From Parus major (lineage: Eukaryota; Chordata; Aves; Passeriformes; Paridae): a stretch of DNA of 64,000 nt. Below, piece after piece: positions 52,331 through 64,000 of this stretch. The notes beneath the pieces were generated by a model, which saw only the letters and a program-made list of their open reading frames with translations, did not search any database and was not told where the DNA came from. The position numbers and the translations under genes were made by a program. The DNA is taken from positions 27,105,685 to 27,169,684 of the forward strand of contig NC_031773.1 in the NCBI RefSeq assembly GCF_001522545.3. The letters run 5' to 3'. How positions within the stretch are numbered: the stretch's first letter is position 1; the number at the start of each line of letters is the position of its first letter.

Positions 52331-55300
52331 GCTTATCTTTATTAGTCATGAAAAAGTTAGAAATGTCCTAGAAATTAATTCCTACTAATACTCATCCTCC
52401 CTCTCCACCTTATTGTAGCACTCTGAGCATGCATGTTCAGCCTACTCAGCTATTGTGCAAGCTGCAAATAGACAGCTTCTCATAGTATAGTACCATAATG
52501 ATTATCAAAACCTGTCTAGGAATATGAGGGGGGTTTATAATATTGTAAACATTATGTTCATGAATCAGTGTTTGATTTAACATTGTTGATATTAGCAATG
52601 TTGCTCTCTACAGCCTCCTATGCTGTTCCTATATTGCCTGCATGAAGGCAAGCAGCATCTCCATGAAGATGAGAGGCAAACAAGAGATTTTGGTATCATC
52701 TACACACCTCTATATCTCTGCTCCAACATGACCAATAATTCAACATGAGTTGAAACACAGAATTTATCCATGCTCCTATCTGTCACTATCATGTAGTCAC
52801 AAATCTCTCAGTTCACTTTTAACTCCTGAAGTAGTGAGTTTTGCAATTATTGAAAATAACATACAATCAATCATATATTTTCATTCTTAGTTTATGTTGA
52901 TTTTTTGGGGTTCAAAAAATTTCTTGCTGTATTGCTGTTTGGAAAAGGGGGTCAATGTTGAAATCTTGGGCATGAAGTGTAGCAGTCACTAGTGAAGAGA
53001 TTCTGCTGTGGTTGGCTATGGTCAAAAAAACTTACAGGTCAGCTTTTAGGTACTACAGTGCAGAGGAATAGTGGTTTGGATACAAAAAATATATAACAAA
53101 ACTACTAGAGAGTGTATAAGAATCCACAAAGTAAACAGTGACATAGTACTTGTGTGTTTCTGTAACTCTGTCTGAAACTCAGGGAGTATTTTCTCCTGTT
53201 TGCTCTGTTCCTGTTACAGAAATTTCTGATTTATTTTTCTTACTTACTCCTCTTAGGGATAGCTGATAAATGTATATGTGGCCTGATTATTTTTCATCCC
53301 TCCATTGAATTTCTCCATGCCATAAAAATTTCTAGGTGAAGACAGCAGCATATTGTCTCTCTAAAGCCAAAGAAAGTGCTTTCCAACTTGGACCAGGAGT
53401 TGGTATCCATGATTTGCTGTTACTTTTGAAAATCAAGGGATTGAACAGTCTACTGAAGTAGGAGTTTTAGCAGAGTGTCCACCAGGACCATGACCCTGCC
53501 CTGCATCCACTTACCACTTTTGTGGTTTCATTTAATACCTGTTGCTTCACTGTCTCTTCTAAAATGTCAGCACTGTAATGTTATTTTATGTAGTTTTCTG
53601 ACCTCACACTGGAAAAATCCATTAATCTCCTGGTTATTATTATGCCCTGACAGCTGCTAACTCACAGCAATTTAGGATATTGCTAAATCCTGCTGCTTTA
53701 CACACCCTCTGGACTCTTTTGGCTTGTTGTTGACCACTTCTTCTAAAGGTGCTGGCTTCCTTCCCACTCCTCCCTGTTTGAGTGGCCTCTCATCCGCAAA
53801 CAATCTTCCTTACTATTCTTCTTGCTATTAGCATTGTTATATTTTGACTTTTTAAGAACTGTTGCTACTTTTACATTGTGAGTTAACATTTGAAAATACA
53901 GCTTTTAGATTGTTGAGTTAATGTTTGAAAATCTGCAGAGCATCTGTAATTTATGTAACGTCTTTGTATTGATTTTGTAATGAATTTTCTGTTGTGATAT
54001 CCAGAAGCACCTCCAACATGATGGGGATTCCATGGCAAGGTGCATAAAGAGTATCTGCCCATTTGTCAGCAAGGAGACTTTTTCTTTCTGTATTCATACA
54101 ATACCTTCCTGGCAGTTTTTTAACACCCATTAATTGAACAGTAAAACTTCTACTGTTATATGAGAGGAATTAAAGAGGTACCCCAAGATGGGCACTAGAA
54201 AAGAGAAGTTCCTGGAGCTCTGGAAATGGTTTTACTGTCTGTCCCTCTTTGTGGTTTGTAGTTTGACTGCATGTGCTAGTGGAATCCAACAGGTGACCCC
54301 AGCTGTATCTGTTTATGGTACTCTCCTTCTGGCACAAAAATATGTGATCATATTTTTCCTTCTCTCTTCTGTTTTTAAGTTGAAGATTCCAAACCAATGC
54401 CAATTGCTTTGGGCAATGTACAGTATTTTGTATCAGAGGGAGACGCAAGAAAGGAAAGACTATATTGATATTCAGTATGTCATCTCTTTATCAAAGAGAA
54501 CATGGCACTTAATCTGCAGCTGTGTTTCCAATGCCAGTGGCTGTAGGATGGCAGGAGCACTTGGTCAGGATCTGACCCTACCTCTTTCTAGGTGGTGTCT
54601 GTATGTACTTGTTTATTCTTTGGATACTTACAAAAATGCAGTTGTACAAGACACAAAGCATTGGAGTCTCTTCTGCTCTTGCTTTCTGCCTCTTCTTCGT
54701 AGGGTTTTTCAGACTAGTCCTTTGATCTGATACTGCTTGGATACTTTAGAAAGAAATCCTACAAGAAAATGTCTGATTTTTCTCAAGGCATCTGTGACGT
54801 TTCAGGTTTTTTTATCTTGAACAAGTGCCTGTCTTCTGAGGATTCTTCACCCACACCCATTATTGTCCATCCCGTAGCACTTACCTACTTCCTACCTGCC
54901 TTTATTCTCATGCTGTCAGAAACAACTTTTGAGGGAAAAACCCAAAGAATTTCTTAAACACTCCGATAATTTTATCCAGTTCTCATTTAATAAGTGTCTC
55001 TTTTTTTCCACTTTAAAGCCTTTTGCAATGATAAAGGTGGTCATGCAAAGTTCTCTACTCAACAGTGACCAGATTTTTTCCAAATCTTACTGAATGACTC
55101 AAATATTTTTTCCTCAGAACAATACAGCAATAAATCTCTTACTTCAGCACCTACCAGATGAAAATCTCATTGTACTTGAATGAAATAACAAAAGGTCCCT
55201 GCTTGATAGGTTGGTGTTTTTCTTCTGTCAGAGTCTGGAGACAGGCAAACAGGATACAGGGGGTTTCTGTTGTCTGTGATGAGCAATTAAGCTGTTGGCC

Positions 55301-56235
55301 TGCTCACGAGAGTAAAGGCTGTCTGACAAGTTTAGCTCTTCCCCAGCAGCATTCTAGGGAGCATTTGTGGTTCAAACTGGGGACATGAAGGGGCTGCAGC
55401 TGCAAGCTGTGGCTGGAAGTGATCTGGTTGAGTTGCACATCTCCAAGCCAAAGCAATCATTTCTCTGCACTTGCAAAGGGCCTTTGGTTGCCCTTCATGA
55501 GCCTTTGGGACAAGGGGAGGGAGACAAACTGATGTATTCTACAGCAATAATACACATAATCCCCTCCTTTTATGGGTCAGGCAGACATTCTCATCCTTCC
55601 TGTACTCAGAACATATAAGGGTGTGTGTTGGGCTTTGTGTAACCTGGGTCTCGTCATCTGGCAAGTAAACAGCTGAGCTGAGCATTCAGGCCTTTTGCAA
55701 CTCAGTCCTGAGTTGCTGTAATTGCTGTTCATCACCATGCCTTTCATTACTGGCCAAATCTGTAGCTTAAATCCCTGTTGCAGGATTTCTGGCTCAATTT
55801 TAATAACTTCGTGTTTCTCTGTGAGTGTGAGTCCATGGCCTTGTAGAGACTTTGAGGCTCTTGCAACAGTCATCTTAAAGCCTAAAATGATTATCCTCAG
55901 TGCTACAAGTAGATGTTTTTAATCATATATTGAGCAATGTGCCCGAGTTCTCCACGTTCATGCTGAGTCCTATATGTGGTATAATTCTGCTCCCCATAGT
56001 AACACCAGGACTGTGGTGGTCTAGGTCCTGGCAAAAACCATTGGAAAACAGCAGGTTCAGGAACTTGTCTTTTCTATCTTGTCCTCTCTTACATATGGTA
56101 ATAGCCCTATAGCTTCTGCTTGGGTTTCTTTGGAAGTATTAAAAGCTAGTTTTGTGATGTTACATTTTTTTCCTCATCGCTGAGATAATTCATAAGAGTA
56201 GAAATGCAACTTAGAACTGGTTAGGAATTAAGTAA

Positions 56236-56290
56236 GCTATTATCTATTAGCTATAAACCATATAAGCTATAGCTATTATCTATTGCTATA
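56236..56290. repeat. AT-rich direct repeat, two 19-20 bp copies
   Basis: GCTATTATCTATTAGCTATA recurs 36 bases later with one base missing, and further AGCTATA units lie between. A local slippage product. Confidence 0.7.
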
Positions 56291-58980
56291 TTTAATAGAA
56301 ATTTTTAAGGACTAGGGACTATTTCCGGTGCAGCAAGACTCTTGTAGGTTTCCTTTTTTTTTAAAAGAAAATTACATGTAATTAGAGCTTTGCTCAGTGA
56401 AAATGTAACTTCAACATGATTAATTCAGAGAGTTAATCTTACTGTAATTAAAATGTACTGTTGGGGTTTTTTTTTTTAAATCCGAAGTAATTTTGTAATT
56501 AATAGTATTGACCTCTGGGTATGTACAGGTTAAATGAAGGAGAAAAGTACTATAATCCTTGTAAAGAAACTAAGAAGTAAGGATGCATTAGAGGAAGAAA
56601 CAGTAACTCTTGTGCTGGCAGAAACTCTCAGGGAAAGGGCTTGTTTTGTAACCCCTGGCAGAAAGAGAACTCCAGCCCACAAGGTTTTAGAGTGCTTGAA
56701 CCATCTCTGAATATTTCAGCTGCATGAGGGGCTGGCACTTATCCATTTGCTAAAAGATTTTACAGATGTGAGCTAGGCAGACTGTTGTTTTAGGCAGCCA
56801 GGAAATGACCTGTATGGAACAGGCAGTTAAAGAAGAAAAATGTGAGTGAGCTACGCTTCTCTGGGACAGCTGAGGGGCTGTAATTCTAAAAGTTAACCTT
56901 ATCCTGTAAAAGTCAAGCAGATTATCCCATCTGGTGTTTGTATATGATACTGCTGAATTCTAAATCCTTTGAAAGTTGTCATAAGTGTAACTTTAAGCTG
57001 GATGAAATCTGAGAAAAGCTGGCTGATGTCACAGTGTTTTGATGAAATCTCTTTGCAAAGACAGAGATGCAGAACGTCTGCATGTATTGTAGTGTACTCG
57101 GGGTGTAGGGAAAGTTGCACTGTGGTACTACTAGCCTATGACTAGACTTGATGCAATTTAACAAGCCCCAAAAATAGTGTTCCATATGTATGTATAAATG
57201 CATACAGATGCTCAGGATGGAACAAGGAAAATGTACCATTTTTTTATAAATGGGTCAAGATAGCCTTAAGCAAGGGTAGATTCAATATTGAATGAATCAC
57301 TGCCACTTTAGGCATTTTTTTTGTTATTTCATATCATTAAGTACCTAGAGATGAGGAAGGTAGGTTGTGTTAAGGAGTGCAAATTTTTTTAATGACTGAA
57401 ATGAGCTATAAGCAATAACTAGCTGAAGATGGAAGAAAGGCTGAATTTTAACAGAAAAGCAGATCAGAAACAGATCAGAGACTACCAAATTACTGCAAGG
57501 AAGGTATGTGTTCATTCAGAGTTTAAAAATTTTGGGAAACATAGTGTAAGTGATTAATATAGAGTAAAACTGTCCTCTGCAAGTTGATTTCCATCTTGTC
57601 AGTGGTAAACCTAACAAGAATTGCATTCATTGGGTAATGGTCAGGAAGTGTTTATAGACCACAGTTTAAATAGAGGGGATTTGTTTTACTCATGTGTTTT
57701 CTGGGAATGCTTTGAAACATTTATTTTAAGTTGTGTTAAAGTAGAAGAGGTGTTTTGCTGTAGGCTTTTTGCTGTTTTGCATTCTCATCTCAGATAGTGA
57801 ATTCTTTGATCACTGGATACCAGTATAAATTATCTGCTCCAGAAGGTGGGAAGAGAGGGTAGAATCTCATTGTTATATTTAGGATACACCCCTGGGGTAT
57901 CTTACCTTCCTTCATCAATAGTTTGCTCAAAAGAAAAGTGCTGTTAGTGAGAGCCACAAGGCCATAAACAGTTCTGTCACATGGAGTCCATAAAGCAGTG
58001 TCAGATTTAACTAACAGATTTGCTAAATTTGGTGATCTGACACAGTCTTCAGTGTTATGCTTTCATACTCTGTCATGTTGCAGCATTTAAACTGAACTAA
58101 CTGACAATTTTTGTACCGTGTTTGTTTGCCTTTTTTTTTGTTACAGGAGAGAAATAAATGATCCAAGTTAAAATTTAAAATTCCTGTTTAAAGTATTTCC
58201 AAAAGTACAGAATACTAATTTACTAACAGGAAAGGCTAACTAAATGATTTCCTGCCAAGCAGGTAGCAAATTTTCTGCCTTAATTCAGTAATCCAAGGTA
58301 AACATGGTATTTGCTACTCCACTTGCATGAATTCAATGGATTTAACAAATGTTCCATCAAGAGTTGGTCATGCTCTGTGTACCAGGTGTGTGGGTGCCCC
58401 CAGACTTCAGCAACTGCTTTTCTAGACAACCTCAAATGCTGTTTGCTCCTGCTGCAAGGCTTAACTTGGCTGAAGTGCATCTGTTTGATCACTAACTGGG
58501 TGCCCCGGTTAATTTTATTTTTTTTTGCTAGGCCTTTGTTCCAGAATTTAATTTGTTTCTCTAAATAGAGGCTGCTCCCCAAAGTCAGGATCAGCACACC
58601 ATGGCAGCAGCTGCCAGAGCTCAGCTTGTTATCAGTGCTGTTACCTGCAGTGTGTATTTTAATAATAATGGCAGACAATTAGTTATAGATACATCCTGTT
58701 AACTAGCTTGAGTAAATCCATGCTGTGGGCTTTAAGTCAGAAACCGTAATCATATGTGTTCACTTTAATGAGCATTTTTGAAATATGTTGTGAAGACAGT
58801 AATAAATGAAATAAGGTTTGTTAGTTTACAATTTGCTTTTATTAGCCATTAATTTTTATTAACTTATTTTGTGCACTTCACGAAAAAAATATTGTATTCT
58901 AAATGCATTATGAGCAATTTAGAGAGTACTGTTAGTCGAGAATTAAGCAGTCTGGATTCATCAAGATATAACATGTGTGA

Positions 58981-59041
58981 TGGGGTTGTTTTGGTTTTGT
59001 TTGTTGTTTTTTGTTTGTGGTTTTGTTTTGTTTTTTCTTTA
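58981..59041. repeat. (TTTTG)n-like GT-rich low-complexity tract
   Basis: About 60 bases composed only of T and G, apart from a C near the end, with recurring TTTTG units. Confidence 0.85.
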
Positions 59042-59067
59042 CACATTTTAAGATGAAACTTGCTCTT

Positions 59068-59093
59068 AATTCCTAATTGGAATTCCTAATTGG
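59068..59093. repeat. Tandem duplication of 13 bp (AATTCCTAATTGG x2)
   Basis: Two exact adjacent copies, each containing a TAATTG homeodomain-like core. Confidence 0.85.
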
Positions 59094-61341
59094 AACCTAT
59101 GGTATCATTTTCTTCCAACTGTATGAAAGAAATAACAACCCATTTGTGTCTTCTGTATCTAGTGGGATTCTATCCACGTCAGGGGCCCTGTTTTTCGCCA
59201 CAGTTTCATATCACTGAAGTTCAAAAAAAATGCAGTTGATCAAATTCCAGACCCCTGATTTGGGACTATTGTGTTTGATTTCCATCAGTATTATGGTTAT
59301 GCCATATGCCATTTCAGTGGCACAGTGTTTCTTACAGCTATTGCACATTTCTCTGAAGGTCAGCAGATAAGCTTTCGCTTATGAAAAACTTGAGAAAATA
59401 AATAAGAGAAAGGGTTTCTCTCACTGGAATTGGAACATGTTGTGAACACATTGAATGAATTATATTATTATTATTTTATAACCACAATGGTGGGATCTAT
59501 CTTTCATTAATTTCTGTTGTTGAGTCTCTCATGGCTATGGTGTTGTAGATACAGGCAAAGTAATTTAAGTAGCCAGAAGGTGGTTCCCCCTTGGGCAGTA
59601 AGTCTTATGGCCCCGTGGTTGGGATGCAGGAATTGGACTTCAGCTGTCAGGCTAGATTTAAATGGCAGATTCACTGCGTATTTTCAGTACTCTCTTAAAT
59701 ATTGTGGAAGGTTCTTACAATTATAAAAGGAGGCAAAATCCAACATAAGCATTTTTAATAAGTCTTGCAGGGCTTCAGAAATATAATACTCAAAAAAGTG
59801 TACACAGAAGTGTATTTTTTTCTGATTTTCAGTTCCCTCTGAAAAATGTATTTCAGTTTGCAATGTTACAGAGTACACATAGACATTTATTGGCTTTTAA
59901 TTTTTTGTTATGTTTTTTGGGGGGGAGAGGAAGCTGTGGGGCTTTTGGGTATTTTTTCCCTTCAGAATTTACATATAGCATGATATTCCATCTGTGCATA
60001 ACAGCAAGTCTGAAATTCCAGAGAGATTGGAGGGTTAAGCCATGGCCCACATAAACAAACATGCCACCTCTTCAGTTCCATGGCTATAAGTCATTTTGTC
60101 AGTTGTCTTATTTGCTATCTGAAATCACTTGCACTTTACAGATCTATAATGCGTATGATCTCAGAAAAAGGGCTGATATTCATGGCCAGAAATTGAAGCT
60201 GACAGAGTTTGTAAAGAAGGAGTGACACATGCCAGGATAAGCTGTTATAATGTCCTGTATCTGTCAATACTGCATTGAAAGAAATGTTTTTGCAGTCTGG
60301 TGATATGGATGATAAATGAGTGTTTGCTGCATTGTACCGCATGATCTTGATGAACTGACACATCACTGGGAATTTGTGTCCTTGGGGCAAGCTGCTAAGG
60401 AAAACAAAGTTGTTGAATAAAAGTGCTCTAGACAGTCAAGACAGTCAAAGCTTTTCGTATGTAATTTGAAGGTATCTTAAAAGTGCTTACAAAACCAAAA
60501 TGATAAAGTGACTTCAGTGTCTCAGTATTTGCATTTGAGGGGTGTGTCTAAAAAGAGTTATTCCCAAGAGTGTCTGAAGGTGGGATTAATTACTGCTGTT
60601 ACACTAACTGATTTCATCATGGAAGTGCTATTTTCTTTGCCAAGTAATTTGAAGACTTATCTCCTGCACACAGGAGATAACCTATATTAAGAAGCTGCAG
60701 TGAGTAATGGTGCAGTGCTGTTGGAATCCAGCAAGAGTCCACCTGATCTTCTGTCTCCTCTTTAGCAATGGGATTTAGTTCCATTTGGTTGATGTCTAGT
60801 AGGAGGCATTTTTTCTTCACTACAACAAATTTGTCAGTTATTTTTTTATTAATATTTTCAGAATTACGGTAATTCTGGTATTGCCAGGAACACCATCACC
60901 TGTAGATGTATCTTAATTAATTTAATCTGCATATGCTCATTGACCTGTGCTATTTTGGAAAAAATCCAGACTTGATTTTTCATGTGATTTCATCAGAACT
61001 AAAGAGAACAGGCTTTCCTGAGTTACTGCCAGTGGCTTTTTTATTGGAAAGGTCTTTTGGAGGAGACTTAGGGTGTGCTTGTCAGGGTAACAAGGGAGTA
61101 TATCTTCTGCATTTCTGAAGTTTAATGTGAGACATTGTGAAGTTGCTCAAGATTCAAGTTTGTATTGCATTCAGGTTCCAATTCAGGTTGTTTTTTCCCA
61201 ATTCAGAGGGAATTTGAAAGCTTTTATTTTTCTGTCTTCTGATTTAGTAAAGTGGAATAGTTTTGACTAGAGATTTTACAGCTTCTCTCCAAATCTCTAA
61301 TGATTATCTCTGAACCACAGGGTCAAAACCTGCCTGCAGCT

Positions 61342-61398
61342 ATTTTGTTTTATTTTGGTTTTGTTCTGGTTTGTTTTTTGGTTGTTTTTTTTCCCTTC
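61342..61398. repeat. (TTTTG)n-like low-complexity tract
   Basis: A second T/G-dominated tract similar in composition to that at 58981-59041. Confidence 0.75.
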
Positions 61399-64000
61399 TT
61401 TGCAGTGCCTCCAGCAGCACTTCAGATATACAGCTCACATCAGAAAAAAATCATCCTCTTACTTGTGGCTGGTTAGACAGACATTGTACCTGTCTTTGTC
61501 TCATGAGAATATTGAGAACCTTCTTGTCTCAAAAAAGACAAACCCTAAATCTGTCATGTCAACTTTAGCTTTTACCAGAGGAAAACATGAGTAGAAAGCT
61601 GGTGTTTTTACTGTAGTAAATACTGAGGCATAGGGGCCTTGACTGATGTTAGCACTTTGAGGGATAATAAATGCATTAACACCTCTTCATTGCCACTAAC
61701 AAAACATACCTGCTGAGGCACATCTCAGCTTGTGAGCTGCAGAGTGCCTTTACTGGGAGGATTAAGTACCTCCAGTGTGGGGAGACTTACATTGGTAGCC
61801 ACAACTTTTTCCATCAGATGTATGTATCTGCTTTCTCTTCCTATTTCACTGGGATAAAGGAAAAACAAATACTAAAAAATCCAGGAAGATTAAGGTTCCA
61901 AAAACCCCAACAGCTCTTCTCTATTAAAGAATGGACTTTGAAAGTTTCTTCCCACTGGTGTCAGGTATGCCCACTTAAACAAGATTTCACCCAAAGGAAA
62001 TTTCTGCATGCTTGTGTTACTTAATGAAATGTCTGAGAACTGTCTGAAGTCTGAAATGCAACTTCATTGTGGTTTTTCGTGATAGACTGTTCCTTGATGG
62101 CACTGAATTTGCATCCTCTTTGTATATTTTTATGCAACTCTTGCTGAAATTCATAGTTGTCTTTATTTTTCTGTAAGAAGTAGCTGAAATACTTTAGGGA
62201 AATAGAAGTATTTTTTCTTAATTGTTAAGGTTGTTGCCTCTGATTTTTATTAGTGAAGGCTGAATAAGTAGAAAAAAATCCTTACATACTATAAAATGAA
62301 ATAAAAACTCTTAGTATTTATTACTGTAATTTATTGGAATTGAAATGATGATTAACACTGTTGAGCTTGGCAATACAAATGCAGAGCAAAAATATTATTT
62401 CAGCTTGTAATTCAGGTATAAGCCCAATTACCCCAAGAGGGTAAAAATGTTGAAGCATGGTGAAATAGATAATTTTAGGCTAGATATCTCAATTTTGTGC
62501 TTGCTTGTTTGTTTGTTTTTCTGTTTCAAATGAGAGTTTTAAAGAGCAATTTAAAGTAAAACCTAACTGCAGTGGGGTTGGAGAAAATCTTCTGAAGCAA
62601 AAAGAAAAGAAAGAACATTTCTCCTCATTGGAAATAAATACAAGCAGAAATTTAATGAGACCAATGCCATGGTTAGTTATATACAATTTGTTTAATGCAA
62701 AACAAGTCTTTCAAAAAGATTGTTCACAAAGCCAGCTTTTCTGTAGATCAGAGGGCCCATCCTTGCTGTGCACACACTTGACACCTCCAGAATTGTAAGA
62801 GTTCATGCCCATGTGAACTGGATTTGAGGAAAAAAAAAATAAATTATACTTTTAAATATTAGAGTCCAGTGGGAGTAATAAGCTTTTAACCAAAAAATTC
62901 CAATTTAAAAATAGAGATGTGCCTAAAAAATGCTTTCTTTCCAACCTTCATTATTGCAAACAGCTTCCACTTCTCTCCACCTCACAAATATGCACATATT
63001 TTTATTTCCTTTTAAATTACCTGGCAGCTCTTTACAGGTATATACTTCTGTTGGCTCTCTCTTCCTTTCCTATCATTTCTCTTTCATCACCTGATGATGT
63101 AGTTTTGTATCTTTGCCTGACATTTGCAAGAATTGTTGCCAAAACTATAAGATGCTCCTTCCTGTTTGGATACGTTTCTTAGTTCCTAAGAATTGCATGA
63201 CTGCAGTACAATTTGTGATCTCTAATATTCACCTGTCTTGTAAAGACTCTCCAAGCTCATCAGCTGATTGGAAAGATAGTCCTTTCCCTTCCCCAGTTAG
63301 AAGACAGTGGCTGAGGTGAAGGCAAATCAGATTTTTGCTCCCACCCAGAGCAAGCCTTTGTTCTGAAGCAGCCCCTTATGTCATCCCCAGGTTTACACAC
63401 AGGGATGCTGAAACAGTGGTTCGTTGGTTTTTTTCCTTAGTAGTACCATTAGATATGGATCTAGAAATGAGGTGGGAGAAATGTAGGAATGCATTTCTAA
63501 CAGGAGAAAACTAATGCAACCTGAAGAAAATCTCAGAGATGGTATCTTCAACCCACACGTGGTACAATTAGTAGTCTAGTTGAACATGTAATAATTCTGC
63601 AGAGTAATTGCTTTTTCTGCTAGAGCTTGGTGAGGAGAAGTGTGACTTGCTAATCATGCAATCAGCTTAACTTCCAGGTTGGGTTTTTTCCCCCCAAGTT
63701 ACAGTTTCCATCCTTAAGGCATTCCTGTTTTCCTCAAAATGAGCACCTTGGTGTTAAGGAATTAATTAGAATTTGTTCACGGATGCTAATGATGTGTCTA
63801 TTGTGTTTTACTTAACCTTAGCACTTTGTTTTGGAGAAGAAAAATTATCTTTAGACTTTACTGCACATTCTCATGAATAAAATAAAAATACAATTTCTGT
63901 CATCCCAAAACTGAACCACATTCCGCAGTAGTCCATAATGGTTTCAAAAATGCTGTCTTTAGTTTGGAAGAAGTATCATTAGGAGAAGAACAATCTACTG

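Larger units (their letters stand above)
22273..64000 (+). other. PDZRN4: Start of intron 3 of the PDZRN4-like gene (runs off the window)
   Basis: At least 41.7 kb with no downstream PDZRN4 exon that I can recognise. I looked for the rest of PDZ1 (VNGKDLS, the alpha helix, VVQVLRRTP) and the following TQTDITFEHIMAL segment and saw neither. The stretch holds two CR1 fragments, one solo LTR, microsatellites and otherwise unique AT-rich DNA. Open frames here are short and without family resemblance. The longest, at 54188-54730 (180 codons), looks like chance. Confidence 0.85.

Overview
This window is vertebrate nuclear DNA, almost certainly from a bird and probably a songbird. Four things point there: split exons with canonical GT/AG junctions, a CpG-island promoter, degraded minus-strand CR1 LINE copies (one still encodes the FADD box of the reverse transcriptase), and a solo retroviral LTR that I recognise from memory as a passerine type. 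There are no bacterial operons, phage genes or CRISPR arrays.

The only gene I can support is the 5' part of a PDZRN4-like gene (PDZ domain-containing RING finger protein 4, LNX family), on the + strand. Three coding exons are visible, all joined in phase 0. Exon 1 (15122-15757, 212 codons) encodes the RING finger, a TRAF/Sina-like zinc finger, a Gly/Pro/Ala-rich linker and a coiled coil. Exon 2 (18254-18340, 29 codons) starts the first PDZ domain with its carboxylate-binding loop. Exon 3 (22168-22272, 35 codons) continues PDZ1. Together they give 276 residues, roughly the first quarter of the protein. The remaining exons must lie beyond position 64000, because I found no exon 4 in the 41.7 kb that follow. 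The large third intron is consistent with the long introns known for this gene.

Layout: 1 to about 14640 is AT-rich intergenic DNA upstream of the gene, with simple repeats and no recognisable gene. From 14640 to 16300 is the CpG island with promoter, 5' leader, exon 1 and the start of intron 1. Intron 1 also carries a second CpG-rich patch with a 25-bp minisatellite (17139-17285). From 18341 to 22167 is intron 2. From 22273 to 64000 is intron 3, which contains two CR1 fragments, one LTR with an intact 6-bp target-site duplication, microsatellites, and several stretches with dense transcription-factor-like motifs (a perfect RFX X-box, a TGCA palindrome cluster, homeodomain-like AT motifs) that are candidate regulatory elements.

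The encoded protein would be an E3 ubiquitin ligase candidate in which the RING recruits an E2 and the PDZ domains choose membrane or junctional partners. I see no clearly new multi-gene system here. The most interesting items are the dated solo LTR, a NAGNAG acceptor at exon 3, an in-frame upstream ATG, the intronic minisatellite beside a second CpG patch, and a possible alternative terminal exon at 26744.
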